A stretch of DNA of 64,000 nt from Enoplolaimus lenunculus (Eukaryota > Nematoda > Enoplea > Enoplida > Thoracostomopsidae): contig JASANG010003092.1 in assembly GCA_030248215.1 (NCBI GenBank), positions 434,001-498,000 on the forward strand, written 5' to 3'. How positions within the stretch are numbered: position 1 is the stretch's first letter; every line of letters begins with the position of its first letter. The notes beneath the pieces are model-generated. The model saw nothing but the letters and a program-made list of their open reading frames with translations, was not told the DNA's origin and did not search any database. This document shows, in pieces, positions 48,351 to 61,590 of the stretch. Position numbers and translations under genes: made by a program.

Positions 48351-51300
48351 CTAAATTGCCAAACTATGCACTGAAAGTCGCTCAAAATCATCGTCACGCC
48401 TTGGTAATCGTTCGCGTACAGACCGGACCAGCGGGACTGCTGTACGATTTGCGTGCTCAATCAGTGTTTGAACTGTGTTGTGACGACTCATGCGCCGTTT
48501 GCGGCGACGTTTACTGCCGCCGTTGTTGGCCTGCGTTGGCCGAGTATCGCCAGCAAACGCTACTGTTTGGCGATGTGTGCTTGGCGCTTGATCACCGTCT
48601 GTTGCGCTGTCAGTATCGGTTACGCGACCAGCCCGCGTGACGGCTGCTGTAGCGCCGCTGCGTTGCAATCGTGATTTGTTGATTTGGTCCTGTGACAATT
48701 ACAAAAACACTTTTAGAAACGTTGCTCTAAGCCTAAAGCCTTGAACTGAGGATCAGTAAATCGATGAATTGAAAGAAATTTAAAAATTGTAAAATCTTTG
48801 CTTACTCGGGGTAGGAGAAATTTTTTCAGGTTGCGTTGACATTTTCAACTTCGAATGGTATTTTTGATTTTGCGTTCATACTTTAATTTCGACGAAAAGC
48901 GCTGTTATTTTGCGTATCACTAGCGATAGCTTACATACGTATATTTCAGTGTTTTAATTGAACCCTTATTCTCGTGCTCGTGTATAAGCGATTTGACTCA
49001 CTGGTTTGTTAAATAGTTTTGAATTAGCCAAGGCTTAATTTGAGTTGAAATTTAGGTTGCTTAGCTTCATTATGTACGATTTCAAACGTATCATAGAAAG
49101 AATGTCCATCGTTTTCATGACATTCAGCTCTTTTCTATTCAACTAAATCCTTCATATATATTTATAGTTACATTAATTACAACAACGGTGTCTTTCTTTC
49201 GAATTGTTTCCAACGTCGCGATTTTCGGCATTTGTTCCATAATTCGACTGGATGCTTTTGTGTGAGGCAGCTTTGGTTCAGGCATCGACATAAATATATC
49301 TTCTGAAATTTGGACGGAACAACTCTTAAACTTTAGTTCCCTTACTATTCAAGGTTTAACCGGAATTGTAAATGCCGGTACTGGAATAGGTAAGTGAAAA
49401 AAATATCAAAGCCGGAAAACAAAAAATTTGTTACCGAAAAAGTCATTTTTAACGCTATTTTATCGATTTTAATGGTGTATACACACCATTTCGAATGTTA
49501 AAATGCTGTAACAAATGCAGTAACAGGAAATGTATGATAGATTTTGAAGTATGACACAATTTGAAAATTTTAGAAATACACGCTTAGACAGATATAGAAA
49601 AAGTAAGTTAGAATAATATGTCAATTTTTGTTAAATGTTTGGATGAGAAAAATTTTCAATGCCAAAAATAGCGGAAAACTCCGGTGAAAAATAGCGTATT
49701 TGTTACCGGAACCGGATAGTGAAAATTACCGGACTACCCTACCGGAACCGGAATTCCGGTTGCACCCTGGTTACTTTATGTGTCTTTATATAAAAATTAA
49801 ATGTGGTTCCACGAGATACTGAACTTTCAGATGTAACTTATTCATAAATCACAATATTACGCACTGAAACAGCTGAATTCCTAGATTTCAACAATGTTTA
49901 ATGATTGAGAAAAAAACGGTTTCGATACTAAAATAGCTTTTTGGCAAAATGCTAAACGCGTTTATTTAAATAGCATTTTACTGTACATTTTCGATTGATT
50001 TTGTAGTTCCTTTGCGTACGAAACACCGTTTTGCAAGACGCTATTTGATTCAGCGAAAACATCCTCTTTTGAAACATGCTGGTTGAAACACGAAAAGCGG
50101 TTCAAACAGCGTTGTATTTTAGTCATGATTTCTTAGATCGAAAACGAACGTACCAACGATAGGCGGACGCGGTTTGTGTTCGCCGTCGACAATTGCCATC
50201 GCAACTTTGATGTGACGATCAAGAATTGCGTTCAGTTCAAAATCATCATCGTCTTCACCGAATGGATGCATGATGTACTGGCCGACCTGTATGCACAGTG
50301 CTGAAATGTGTTGATCATGTTGTCGAGAACATTGCGCGGTTTTTACAAATCTTTGTGTAATGCTGTATCGGCAGTTGTCGAAAATCGCGCATTGTGTTCG
50401 CATTTAACAAAAGGCTTCCATGGCTATGATTCCGCTTCTCGTTCTTTGTTTCGTCTCATTTATTTTCTGTTATACTGTATTGACCCGAATAAGAGGGGAG
50501 GGGTAATAAGAGGGGGGTCCCCATTTAGAGTACCAATCAATAGGAGTCCGTATCCCTAATAAGAGTCCGTAAGCGGATAGAGTCCCTAAAGCCTAATTAG
50601 AGTCCATAAATGACAATTATCTCTAATTGTAGCACATAAATGACTCCAGAATTAAATTAAGTTGAGTTCGAAACTTAAAGCGTACTTAAGTTTTGAAAGT
50701 ACATTCGTAAGTATAACCTTGCATTATCGATCAAGCTATTGACACAAGGCAAATAAACGTTAATTCAGTGGATGGTTGCAGTACCAGATATATTACAGTA
50801 ACGAAGGATGGCGGAGCGTGGGTTAAAAATAAATAAGAGTCCATAACCGAATAACAGGGAAAATACTCTCTGGAGAGGCCAAATAAATACTAGTCCTCGC
50901 CCTGTTATTCGGGTCACTACAGTACATAGCTGTGCTAAGCTTTTGTTCACAAAATAGTATAGTTTTTAGTTTAATAGCTATTGACCGGTATTATACCAAC
51001 ATATATTATTTTTTCTGTAGTCAAGTTTTTTTCATAAAATTTTGCCATCATGTGAGGCGTCAATTATCATTGGTGGTACTAGCTTCGCGGTTTACTTAAT
51101 GGTAACGAACACGGTTACATGGCGGTAAATCCTACACTATACTGGACTCAATTTTATTAATCACTTGGGTGTTTTACTTGAAAATAATTTTGGTAAATTT
51201 AGAAGAAAAAGCAAATAGTTCATGTATTTCTGGATTCTGCATCTTATTATGTGATTGACGTTATAGCGTTAGCAACTGATTTGAACCGCATCATTACTAA

Positions 51301-54300
51301 CGGATACGTGTAATATTTAAGGGCTATAAGGATTACAAAACGGTTGACTTTGATTATTGTGCCAGAGTCAAACCAGTATAGTTTATTAAGCGATACGTTG
51401 TACTATGCCTGTGAGCTAAAACACCTAAGACCTCGAAAGGCCTATTTTCGGCAATTGTTCGTTTTCTACGAAAGTCCCTGCGGATTACTAATCCTGGTTA
51501 ACATGAACCGAAGAACCCACAGTGTCATTAGCAAACAATGGACTGGAAATTGGTCTGTGGGTTATGGGTCAAAATTTTGGGGAATTTCGATATGTCACGA
51601 TAAGTCTTGGGTCAATATTTTACCCATACGACCCATAGCTCGGACAGCTTTGTTCTCCAGAATTTGAACGTCAGAGTGTTTTATATGAACTTATTGAATT
51701 GAGCAGATATTTTGAGCCATGGGTCGTTGGTTATATGTTTTGTGGATCAATTGCCCATGGTTCTTATCGAGTCACAGGTGACACATCGTGACCCATTTCC
51801 ATCTGTGACAGAGAATTCAACTAGCGAATCACTATATAGCAATGATAATACTTACTTTGAGCCATCCAACGTAAAAAATAAACTGGAGCGTTGTGAATAT
51901 TGGAACATAAAAGTCAATTTCGAATCCAGGTACATTGAACCGAGGGTCGATAAATTGACGGCCGAGAAGGCAGAACAGAAAATAGCTGTAGGTTGCAATT
52001 GCTGCGCATTGCGTGTATGTCTGAAACAGAAACAACATATTGAAGTGGAATTTATAATCTGTTGCGATAGTTACTTGCTTTAGTATAATGCATTTTTCAC
52101 AATATATAATACCTACATATATGGACCTCGCTACAGAAAAAGCTTCTTTTTGTCTACAGAAACGCTGTGACGACTTCAATTTAAATTTTGTCCTTATTGT
52201 ACGTGACCACCTACACTTAAGGTAAATTTTAATATACTGAACGTATGTAATGTCGAAATTTGATATAAACCTATAAAACAAGATATTATATGTAGAGAGA
52301 ATGTTATTTTGAGGTTGGTCAGAAAAATGCGTATAAGCCCGGCCATTCTGCATGATGACAGGTTGCTAGGCCAGGAATAAATAAATTCTGAGGCCAGGAA
52401 TAAATAAATTCTGGACCATTTAACTCTGTTGCAGCGACAGCATCAGTTAGGAATGAAACTTTAGACACCCTAGAGATCGCTCTGATTACTAGTATTATTG
52501 AATTTAAATAAATTATCTTTTCAAGTTCGCTGAGTGTTATATACAAATCAATTGTCTCAACTTACCAGGGGGACAGACAACCAGTTGAACGAGTATAGCA
52601 ACCGGAACTTTGAACGGTACACATTGATTTGGTTCATCACATGAGAAGCCATCGGGGCGGCCAATGTGCCTTCTTCGTAGAGCATTTCTTCAATCAAACG
52701 TTGACACCAATCAATTGGAATCATCCAGTGAACAGATGAAATTTTGTTTCGCTAAAACAGTTTCACTTGTACTGTATTATTAATAAAGTTGGAACGGTCC
52801 ACATACGTATTTTGGGCAACTACTTTGTTTACAATATTTTCTCAGAACAGAAATGTGATTGTTCCCTGCGTGGCAGGAAAATTTGCATGCAAATTGTTGT
52901 GGTTTCGCTAAATTTTGCGCACTGCGCAAAGCCGGCTGATTAGTTATTAATTGTTTAACTCACAGAATATACGTATACTATGAGCAACTAATTACAAATA
53001 ATATACGAACAATACAGAGACTGTGAGCAGTGTTTAACAGTTGTAACATGTGCGCAGTGCAAAATCTGCACAAGGCGTGAAAGTCCTCGGGCTCGAGCAT
53101 CAAGCTCCTGTAGCTCAGTGGTCATCGTAAACGCCTCTCTCCCATGGGACTGAGAATCAAATGTTACCTTGAAATTGCATCTCATATCAAATTGAAAATA
53201 TTTATGTGAGAAAGAATTAATCTAAAAATTCGCAGTTCGTATGTTTAATAAAATGTCGCATTACCATCTATAGAAGTTAACATGTAAAAATTTTAAAATG
53301 GTCTTGTTACAAAGTTTAGAATTGCATGTTGCAACCGTAAACCAATACTGACATCCTACACTCTCTCGCACCGTTCCTGCTTTGACTTCATTGATGCCGC
53401 TGAGTGCATGACTGACGGCATAAATTTTTCAGAATTGTCCACCGTTAATATTCATGACAGGAATTGAAAATATTTATGTGAGAAAGAATTAATCTAAAAA
53501 TTCGCAGTTCGTATGTTTAATAAAATGTCGCATTACCATCTATAGAAGTTAACATGTAAAAATTTTAAAATGGTCTTGTTACAAAGTTTAGAATTGCAAG
53601 TTGCAACCGTAAACCAATACTGACGGCGTACACTCTCTCGCACCGTTCCTGCTTTGACTTCATTGATGCCGCTGAGTGCATGACTGACGGCATAAATTTT
53701 TCAGAATTGTCCACCGTTAATATTCATGACAGGAATTGAAAATATTTATGTGAGAAAGAATTAATCTAAAAATTCGCAGTTCGTATGTTTAATAAAATGT
53801 CGCATTACCATCTATAGAAGTTAACATGTAAAAGTTTTAAAATGGTCTTGTTACAAAGTTTAGAATTGCAAGTTGCAACCGTAAACCAATACTGACGGCG
53901 TACACTCTCTCGCACCGTTCCTGCTTTGACTTCATTGATGCCGCTGAGTGCATGACTGACGGCATAAATTTTTCAGAATTGTCCACCGTTAATATTCATG
54001 ACAGGAATTGAAAATATTTATGTGAGAAAGAATTAATCTAAAAATTCGCAGTTCGTATGTTTAATAAAATGTCGCATTACCATCTATAGAAGTTAACATG
54101 TAAAAATTTTAAAATGGTCTTGTTACAAAGTTTAGAATTGCAAGTTGCAACCGTAAACCAATACTGACGGCGTACACTCTCTTGCACCGTTCCTGTTTTG
54201 ACTTCATTGATGCCGCTGAGTGCATGACTGACGGCATAAATTTTTCAGAATTGTCCACCGTTAATATTCATGACAGGAATTGAAAATATTTATGTGAGAA

Positions 54301-56943
54301 AGAATTAATCTAAAAATTCGCAGTTCGTATGTTTAATAAAATGTCGCATTACCATCTATAGAAGTTAACATGTAAAAATTTTAAAATGGTCTTGTTACAA
54401 AGTTTAGAATTGCAAGTTGCAACCGTAAACCAATACTGACGGCGTACACTCTCTTGCACCGTTCCTGTTTTGACTTCATTGATGCCGCTGAGTGCATGAC
54501 TGACGGCATAAATTTTTCAAAATTGTCTACCGTTAATACTCATGACGGAAACTTACGCTTTACCTCATAAATAGTTTTCTCATGCTCAGTCATCAGTCCA
54601 GCTTGAACTATGTGACTGATTTTTGGGAATCTTTTGCGGACGCGAGAAGATACGTCACGCCACGCGAGAACGCACGTCAGTACAAAATAGCGAGCAAGCG
54701 TGCGTCGCTTTAGTCGCGACTCACGGTCATTATTCGGAATGATAAAGTTCGCCCAACAGCACATATCATCTGGCCATGCAAGCGATTGAAATTGATGCCA
54801 GTATCTGAAAACCAGAAATACGAGATACCATCAATGTTTGACAAATTGGTGATTAAAGTGTGAACCGTTACGTAATTTCGTGCAACCGCGACGCGAAACG
54901 TTACAAGTGACATTGAAATATTGATATACTTAAAAATTGTCAAGTGATTTATTTATTATTAAGCCCCTACTGCCAGGGTGCGACCGGATTTAAAGAGAAC
55001 CAGCCGAATGCGGTGAGACATATTCACGCGTTAAAATAACGTCCAAATTATGAATTTTAAGAACATTTTTCTCTGCAGTGTTGTCAAAAGTTGACATTTC
55101 TGTTTAAGAATCTCAACTAAAACTTCACAAATTACTCGATACGGGGCGGTGATCTGCCGAGCGCAAAGGGATCAGCACACGCATACATTCGGCTATCAGT
55201 GGTTCGCAAGATTTTTGGATCGTTTGGGGTCTCGATATATAATTCCGGTTGACGGTTCTGGGGAATTCTGGATCACTGAAAATGCACGTTTATATGGCAA
55301 CATTCCGCTAGAAGGTTAAATAGTGCTAACATCAATAGTGAGAATTTGTTTAGTTTTCGTGTAAAGAAGAAAATTTTGGACATTTTTCTGAAATAGTATC
55401 GAAAGTTACAAATTTTGGACTGAAGGTTAAAAATCATTTTAGTCCTCTTAGACCTATGGGAGGGAGCGCGCCCTTTCGCCGTACCTTTTATCTCCTTTAC
55501 TCGAAAGTTATAACCGACTTCTTGAAAGACGCAACATTACAAAATTCAGTTGACCTCGCTACTTAAATTATCGAAACGTCCAGAAAAAGTTCTACCGGCG
55601 ACGGGGGATGTTTTTGGCCAGAGTCACAAGCAGACCTCTGGTTGTACCAGGGTACCTCTGGTAAAACAAGCCATTATTTTGTAATTAAAACATGTAACGC
55701 ATGGTTAGTAACATTAAACCTCATCTGTCGTTTGTTTACCGAAACTCTTGGAGGCCAAAAAATCGCACATTTTTACCCACGCTTTTAAAATCTATACCCA
55801 TGGGTATACTCTCGACCAAATTGTCGTATTCGGCTCGCGTTTACCCGCAGGTCGCGTGCAACTCTGAGTTTGGACATGTTTGTTGATAGACACAATTTTA
55901 CTAACAGCACATTTGAAACCTAAATTCGCAGGCTGAACTGAAAACAGTAGTTTAACCGGTCTGGACTCGTGGATATCGACGATTGGTCAACGCAAAATAC
56001 GTACCGTCCAACCATCGACGTGACATAAAACCCGAGCAAATACGTAATCGGAAACAACTTCAAATACTCGCTGAATTCAACGACGACACGATTGAATATA
56101 ATTTGTGACGCTTCGGTCATCGCAAATCGGTACATAAAACTAATTGTAAAGTATAACGCGTAAAATATGCACAATTCTTTCCAAACAACACGCCAAATAC
56201 TACCGCGCCATCGAAATATCAACGCACAAAACGACGTTTCATGCCAAACGGTCATACTGCGGACGTTGATTGTATCAGTGTAATATTTGGGTTCTTGTTG
56301 TTTACGGTCACTATTGGCTTCTTCTGAGCCCGCACCAATGGGCTGGCCTTGATCCTCCGATAAAGTCTCAAGTGATCCTTCGTCTTCTGCTACTGCCACA
56401 AGTCGAGATCCGACGTTAGTTTCAAGTAATTTCGCTTTTTCTTGCTTATCGAAATATATCGAGTTTGATATAGCAAACTCTGTTCGTTGCTTTCCTTCTG
56501 GTTCTTCTGTTGCTTTTCGGTTATTCGTTTGCTGTTCTGAGTGCTTCTTTGTATCGATGTTTCGTTTTTCTTGATCTTCGTTGTCTTCTCCTGCGACCTG
56601 TTGTCGCCCACGCGCAACACTGCCCTGTTGCTTGAAGTTGTCGCTGTGCCTCTGAGGTTGATTGTTTTGTTGTTGTCTTATAGAATAATTCTTCGACTCT
56701 TGTTCGCTAATCGCGTCAGCAGTGTCCTCCTGTTGAGAATCTTGATCGTCTCCTGTTGTTGTATCTGTGGTTACTCCGGAATCTTGTTGAAAATTGTCGG
56801 ATTCAGATTGCGTTACGGCTGTTGTGGCGGCGTTCGCTAACGAATGCAGTGTCGGTTCTGTACGCTGAACTGGGGGATTTGGTGTTAAATTTTCTCGGTC
56901 AGGATTTTTGTTGGAGGGTACGGGAGTTGAAATAATCGAAAAT
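48351..56943 (-). CDS. Bestrophin family calcium-activated chloride channel
   Basis: Exons: 56005-56943, 54564-54804, 52566-52751, 51856-52020, 50154-50286, 49172-49302, 48351-48689, all in phase. From the family-type start MTVWHET (56253-56255) the protein is 481 residues. Seen: [39 protein letters not shown] (usual RWWNQ), [51 protein letters not shown], and the calcium clasp [11 protein letters not shown]. The last exon is a basic, disordered tail ([13 protein letters not shown]). The first exon continues open upstream for 229 codons of acidic, Gln-rich sequence to an acceptor-like TTTAG, so either an N-terminal extension or upstream exons exist. Introns contain SINE and satellite repeats. 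Confidence 0.95.
49350..49769. mobile_element. hAT-type MITE, 420 bp, eroded
   Basis: Left CAAGGTTTAACCGGAATT, right GGAATTCCGGTTGCACCCTG, same TIR family as 22665-23060. Flanks TTACTATT / GTTACTTT are only approximate duplications. Lies in a bestrophin intron. Confidence 0.7.
50473..50924. mobile_element. TIR MITE, CTGTATTGACCCGAATAA type, 452 bp
   Basis: TIRs TACTGTATTGACCCGAATAA / TTATTCGGGTCACTACAGTA. The flanking TA at each end fits a mariner/pogo-type TA target. Interior AATAAGAG-rich repeats, no transposase. Lies in the bestrophin intron upstream of exon 50154-50286. Confidence 0.78.
53010..53222 (+). mobile_element. SINE-like element, AGCTCC type, copy 2
   Basis: GGGCTCGAGCATCAAGCTCC precedes a tRNA-like core with perfect A-box TAGCTCAGTGG (53112). 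The tail TTTATGTGAGAAAGAATTAA matches the end of copy 1. Lies in a bestrophin intron; its tail runs into the 272-bp array. Confidence 0.75.
53190..54549. repeat. 272-bp tandem array, five copies
   Basis: ATTGAAAATATTTATGTGAG recurs at 53191, 53463, 53735, 54007 and 54279, an exact 272-bp period with very few differences. Each unit begins with the SINE tail and ends CCGTTAATATTCATGAC. It fills the bestrophin intron between exons 54564-54804 and 52566-52751 and stops about 15 nt from the splice donor. Confidence 0.97.
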
Positions 56944-59334
56944 CTAAAGTATGATTTTCAGATCCCAACGATCCAACATTATTATGCCGATATCATTGAA
57001 GCTGGTTTGGTAAGCAGTATAATGTTACTATTCACTTGCATATATTCGCAATTGAATGTATTAATTAATTTGAAATCTGCTTTGAAAAGTTGAATAGCTG
57101 TAAAGGTTGGCCGTATATTTCCGAATTGTGTTCGTTCAAAGCGGAGCAAAAAACGCTCAGAATTACAAGAAAGAACCCTACTTTAGGCTAGCCCAAGTTG
57201 TAATCCCGCTTTAGATTTGCCCTATTCATAATTGGACTTAATTGCAATTTGTGCTACGAGATATACACAGACCAGTTCCTAATTCGTCTTATAATAATAG
57301 CAGATTGGCCTACGGCATTTATGCAACCTATGCGCACATTCATTTGCGCATACCCAAATGCATCCATCTGTTTACCCAAGTATCAATCAATGCTTACTGA
57401 TTTTCTCAAAACATCTTTTGCATCACCAAATGCAAACGTCTAAAAACATTGCAGGCAGCAGTCGCGAATCCACTCCCACCGAAAGTGTCAAGAAATCCTG
57501 TCCGACTTTGTAACCGTTTACGGAATTTAAAGAGCATTGGAACATAATAAACTTTGTTGAAAGAGCTTCAAGCCTATACACTGTAATTTCAGTGAGTTGA
57601 TTTGAACTCAGAATGAGTTGAATCAGTTGTATCCGTAGTTGTTTATATATCTCTGACCGTAATATGGGACATCCACGGTCCCGTTTAGAAGGATGCTGCT
57701 TTTAGTTGTTGCCTTTATGGATTATTAATGGGCACTTAAATCAGTTTACTAGAATGTCAAGCATACATAGAAATAAAAGCAATCATTTTGTGCTTCAAAA
57801 AAACTGTGCCGCACCCATTTTTTGATTCCGCGTATACAAAATCTATTGTACCAGTATAAATTTCAATATTTGGTAGCAGTAGAAAAAAACGCAAAAAATA
57901 ATACCGTATATACTAAAAGTGGTAGAACACATGTTGCATAGGCCTCTTTATATGCATATTTTGTGCTCGCTGACTGTGGAATATGCAAGCCACTACTGTA
58001 CAATGCAGTGTTCAATATTGCAAATACGATAAAAAGCAATAGCCGCACGATGAGAAGAGGGGACTGTACAATATTGTCTTATCTTCCCCCGCAAAAAATC
58101 GTGCTAAGATAAGCTATAGACTCCACAAAATGGAACCAAGTCATTGCAAGCTACGTTACGCTAAGAGCTGTTACGGATATGATGGCGGGTACAAAATATA
58201 TATTTTCAATATTTTTTACAGCTGTTAGCTTCCTACTGTGGCAATACCGTATTAAAGTTTAGTAGCATTTTCTTGCATTATATATGCAACATTTGTTGCT
58301 GCAACTGTGCGATTTTGATGTGCAATTTTTGGCATTTGTTTTGCAATATTCTTCGATAAAATGTAGACGATGTTGATGTTTTTTGGTGTATTTCATTTGT
58401 GCTATACTTGTGGTGCGACAAAAACAACTATTGTAACTTGTGGTGACGGGTTTCAACGATGTTTTTATACCAATTTTTACAGAACAAACTATCAGAAAGA
58501 ACCAGCAAAAGCATCCTGTTTTGTAGTGTTTCAGTCGTTTTTTATCAGGTGGTCTAACCAATAGGATTCCATCAATTTTTGTCATGCTTTGATCTTATTG
58601 GATGTTTGTTGTGACAGTTTAATTTTATTGGTTGGTTGATGATCAGCGAATCATTTCATTGGACAAAGAAAACGACGATGTACATATTTTATATACATTT
58701 AAGTGTTTTTATTTAGGCTTTTTTATTTTTATCTAAAACGAAAGCAGTGTTGCTTTATATCTAAGAATTATTATTTGTAATGTGCAACACCGGTCCTGTG
58801 ATGAGCAGTTTTGGAGGAATTTGAAGCGGTACACTTCTGCGAGGATATACAACTGAATTTGCGTCATTTCTACCATTTGATGGGTAATTAAGTTCGTTTT
58901 TCGCGTGTAAAAATAGTGTAAATTTTTAAGGTTGTAATGTATGGTTTGTTCATTTTTTATGAAGGCGTAACAGACGTGTTCAGCTTAAACTTCATCGCTT
59001 GAGTGTAGTGTTTTTGCTGAAGTCTTTTAGTTGTTGTTGGATGTTGTAGGTGTGGCTCGAAGGGAGCAGGAACAATATGCTCGCTATTGCGCATGAAAGG
59101 AAGAAATAATTATAATTGGAAATGATTGAAGGCAAATGTTTACATTTTCACCATAGTTAGTCTACTGCATATTATGTATATATACGAGTAACAAACAGTC
59201 AACATTCTAAAATTATATAGTTTAGGCGATAACGGTGAAGTTCTAAATAACGCAACGATTACCAGCATTAAACTTATAACACGACAAACAGCTAAAACTC
59301 TGAACCACGATGTATAAAATATGTTAGGTAAAAT

Positions 59335-60408
59335 CAGGGTTGTTGGCCAGAAAAAAATTACCGGAAAAAATGGTTTTTTCCATTTTTGTCACAGGGGGGT
59401 GGAAAAAATGGAAAAAAATGGAAAAATATTAAACGATCCTTAAATATAATTTGCAAGTAAATATGGTATAAAATAACGTTTTTAGATGACATGTAACTAA
59501 TTTTCATGCACACATTAACAGTGACCGTGCGTATATGTCCATCAGGACACATCATATGTCCGAAAAACGCGAAAATTGTAGCATATTAATATATAAATGG
59601 ATTTCAGAATTGAAACATTGCTATGAGATTCAATGTAAAACTGCATATGCAACTTGTTCGGTTCACTCACCAGGTTTCGCCGACAGTTTGGCCAAAGTTG
59701 GGGTGCTCAAAATTGAAAGGTTGCTTTTACCGTATGATTTAACACAAGAATACGTCTAGCTTCAACCTCGCTTTGCTCGCAAAGTTGCAGCAATTGAGAG
59801 GCTTCGACGTCAGAAAGAATCCAAAAGTATCTTGGGATTTAATTTATACTTACAAAAACAAATGTGACTTCTTTAATACGGTCCACTTATGAGTTTCTGA
59901 TGTTCTGATGATCTCCTCCGATTATTCCACACCAAAACTTAAATTTTTAAAAATTCGAATTTTAAGGTCTTTCTACATTGGACTCAAAATTTTTTTGCCG
60001 AAAAATTATACAAATTATATACCATTTGACACAGATCGCGGAGCTAAAACGAATATTGTTAAATATTTTCCAATCAAACGTCAGCCTAATGAGTCAGCGA
60101 TATATAATTTATCCAACTTATCGAAGAAAAATTTCTGGGTCCCAGCGTGCTGAACTTGTGGCCTTAAACATCGAATTTTTCAAAAATTCAGATTTGGGCA
60201 TGGAATGATCAGAGAATGATATCAGAAGCTCAAATATGCAAAAACTTTCAAAATGGAAGCATTTTTCGGCAAACGACGGCTAAGCGTGAGCAAGCCGATC
60301 ACTCAGACAAGGAATGAATTTTTCTCATTTTTCCATTTTTTCCGGAAAAAAATGGAAAAAATTCATTTTTTTCCGGTCATAATTCGTTTCCGGGAAAAAA
60401 TAACCCTG
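59335..60408. mobile_element. hAT-type MITE, 1,074 bp, with 8-bp TSD
   Basis: Starts CAGGGTTGTTGGCCAGAAAA and ends CCGGGAAAAAATAACCCTG. Perfect 8-bp TSD GGTAAAAT (59327-59334 and 60409-60416). Internal sequence is similar to 21413-22435 throughout, so both are copies of one family. No coding capacity seen. Confidence 0.92.
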
Positions 60409-60521
60409 GGTAAAATATTTGTTTTGCTTAACGCTAAACCAACAGGAAAAAACCGGACGGAGCTGGACCCGGAAGTATAAACAAAGTTTGCCGGATCTGT
60501 AGTTAAGGCAAAACTAGTTTA

Positions 60522-61590
60522 CAGGGTTCCAACGGAATTTCGATTCCGGCTAAAATCCAATAAAATTTGGGTTCAGATTCCCGTTCCGACCGGCTTCTAT
60601 TCCGATGCCGTAATTCCGACTTTTGGGTCTTGAGCTTTAAAGCTGAGTGAACTTAAATTTTGCCTGTTTTTTCGTTTGTTTGCAAATCTGTTTGTTTTTG
60701 TTAGTAAGTAGGTATTCTCAGTTGTTACTTTAAGAGCATCTAGCTGAGTAAATTATTTCAATGATTAATATCAAAATATGACTGCAATTGAAAGCTTTAA
60801 GCTCTTTCTTTAAACGAATAACAAAATCTAAACTTTAAATTCTACTTCACAGCGGAAAGCAGTGATATCAGCCCCTGCACTGGTTTTCAAATATAGCTTG
60901 ATATTTGGTTCAACAGTATCCTTAAGGCAGTGAAAACGACACTCCATTGAATTCTTTAATTTTCAAAAATCTGGGTCCTTTATGATTTCATGAGACTTCA
61001 GATTTAATGTTTTGAAATGCTCAAAATGCCTAAATGCATTTAAACTTAAGGCCAAGTTGTTCCTGTGCTTAGAGAATGGACAGACTGTTCTTAGAGTTAG
61101 CAGGTCTCCATTAATATCATAATTTTACAGGTTAGTAGATCGTTAATACAGTCAGGTATCCTAGCAATTTTACTGAAACTGTGAACAATACAAACAAGCA
61201 TAGTGCAACAAAAAAACCAAAAGTCATACACTTTATTTTTTGATAGAATTACTAAAACCCTAAATTCCGATTCCGATTCCGGTTCGGGCAAAAAAGTTGA
61301 TTCCGATTCCGATTTTGCTTCTGACAAAATTTACTTTCGATTGGAACAATGTTAGTTAATATAAACGTTGAAATTGCTAAGTTTAACAATAATCTGCAAA
61401 GAAGTAGTGTTGTCGAAAAAATTGTTTTCAACATTCGATTTTGCAAAATCCCATCAGATAAATTTCTTCAAAAATGTTCCCCAAAGTTGCAAAGATTAAC
61501 TTTGCTGAAGCGTTACGATAAATTTTGATCGCGCAATTGCAGGATCTTCCGGTGTTAAACTGTACCGGAGCCGGATGCGGCTGTACCCTG
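60522..61590. mobile_element. hAT-type MITE, about 1.07 kb, older
   Basis: Left end CAGGGTTCCAACGGAATTTC, right end CCGGATGCGGCTGTACCCTG. Flanks CTAGTTTA and CTAGTCAA match at 6 of 8 positions. Interior has degenerate GATTCCGATTCCGG repeats. It lies 105 bp right of the 59335 element's TSD. Confidence 0.65.

Noticed and set aside
48356-48674. Two plus-strand Cys-rich frames
   Set aside because: Both are antisense to the last bestrophin exon, whose junction phase and basic tail support the minus strand.
57863-58048. 61-codon minus-strand frame with signal-peptide-like start
   Set aside because: Hydrophobic but AT-driven, no splice context or family; kept only as a note in the region entry.
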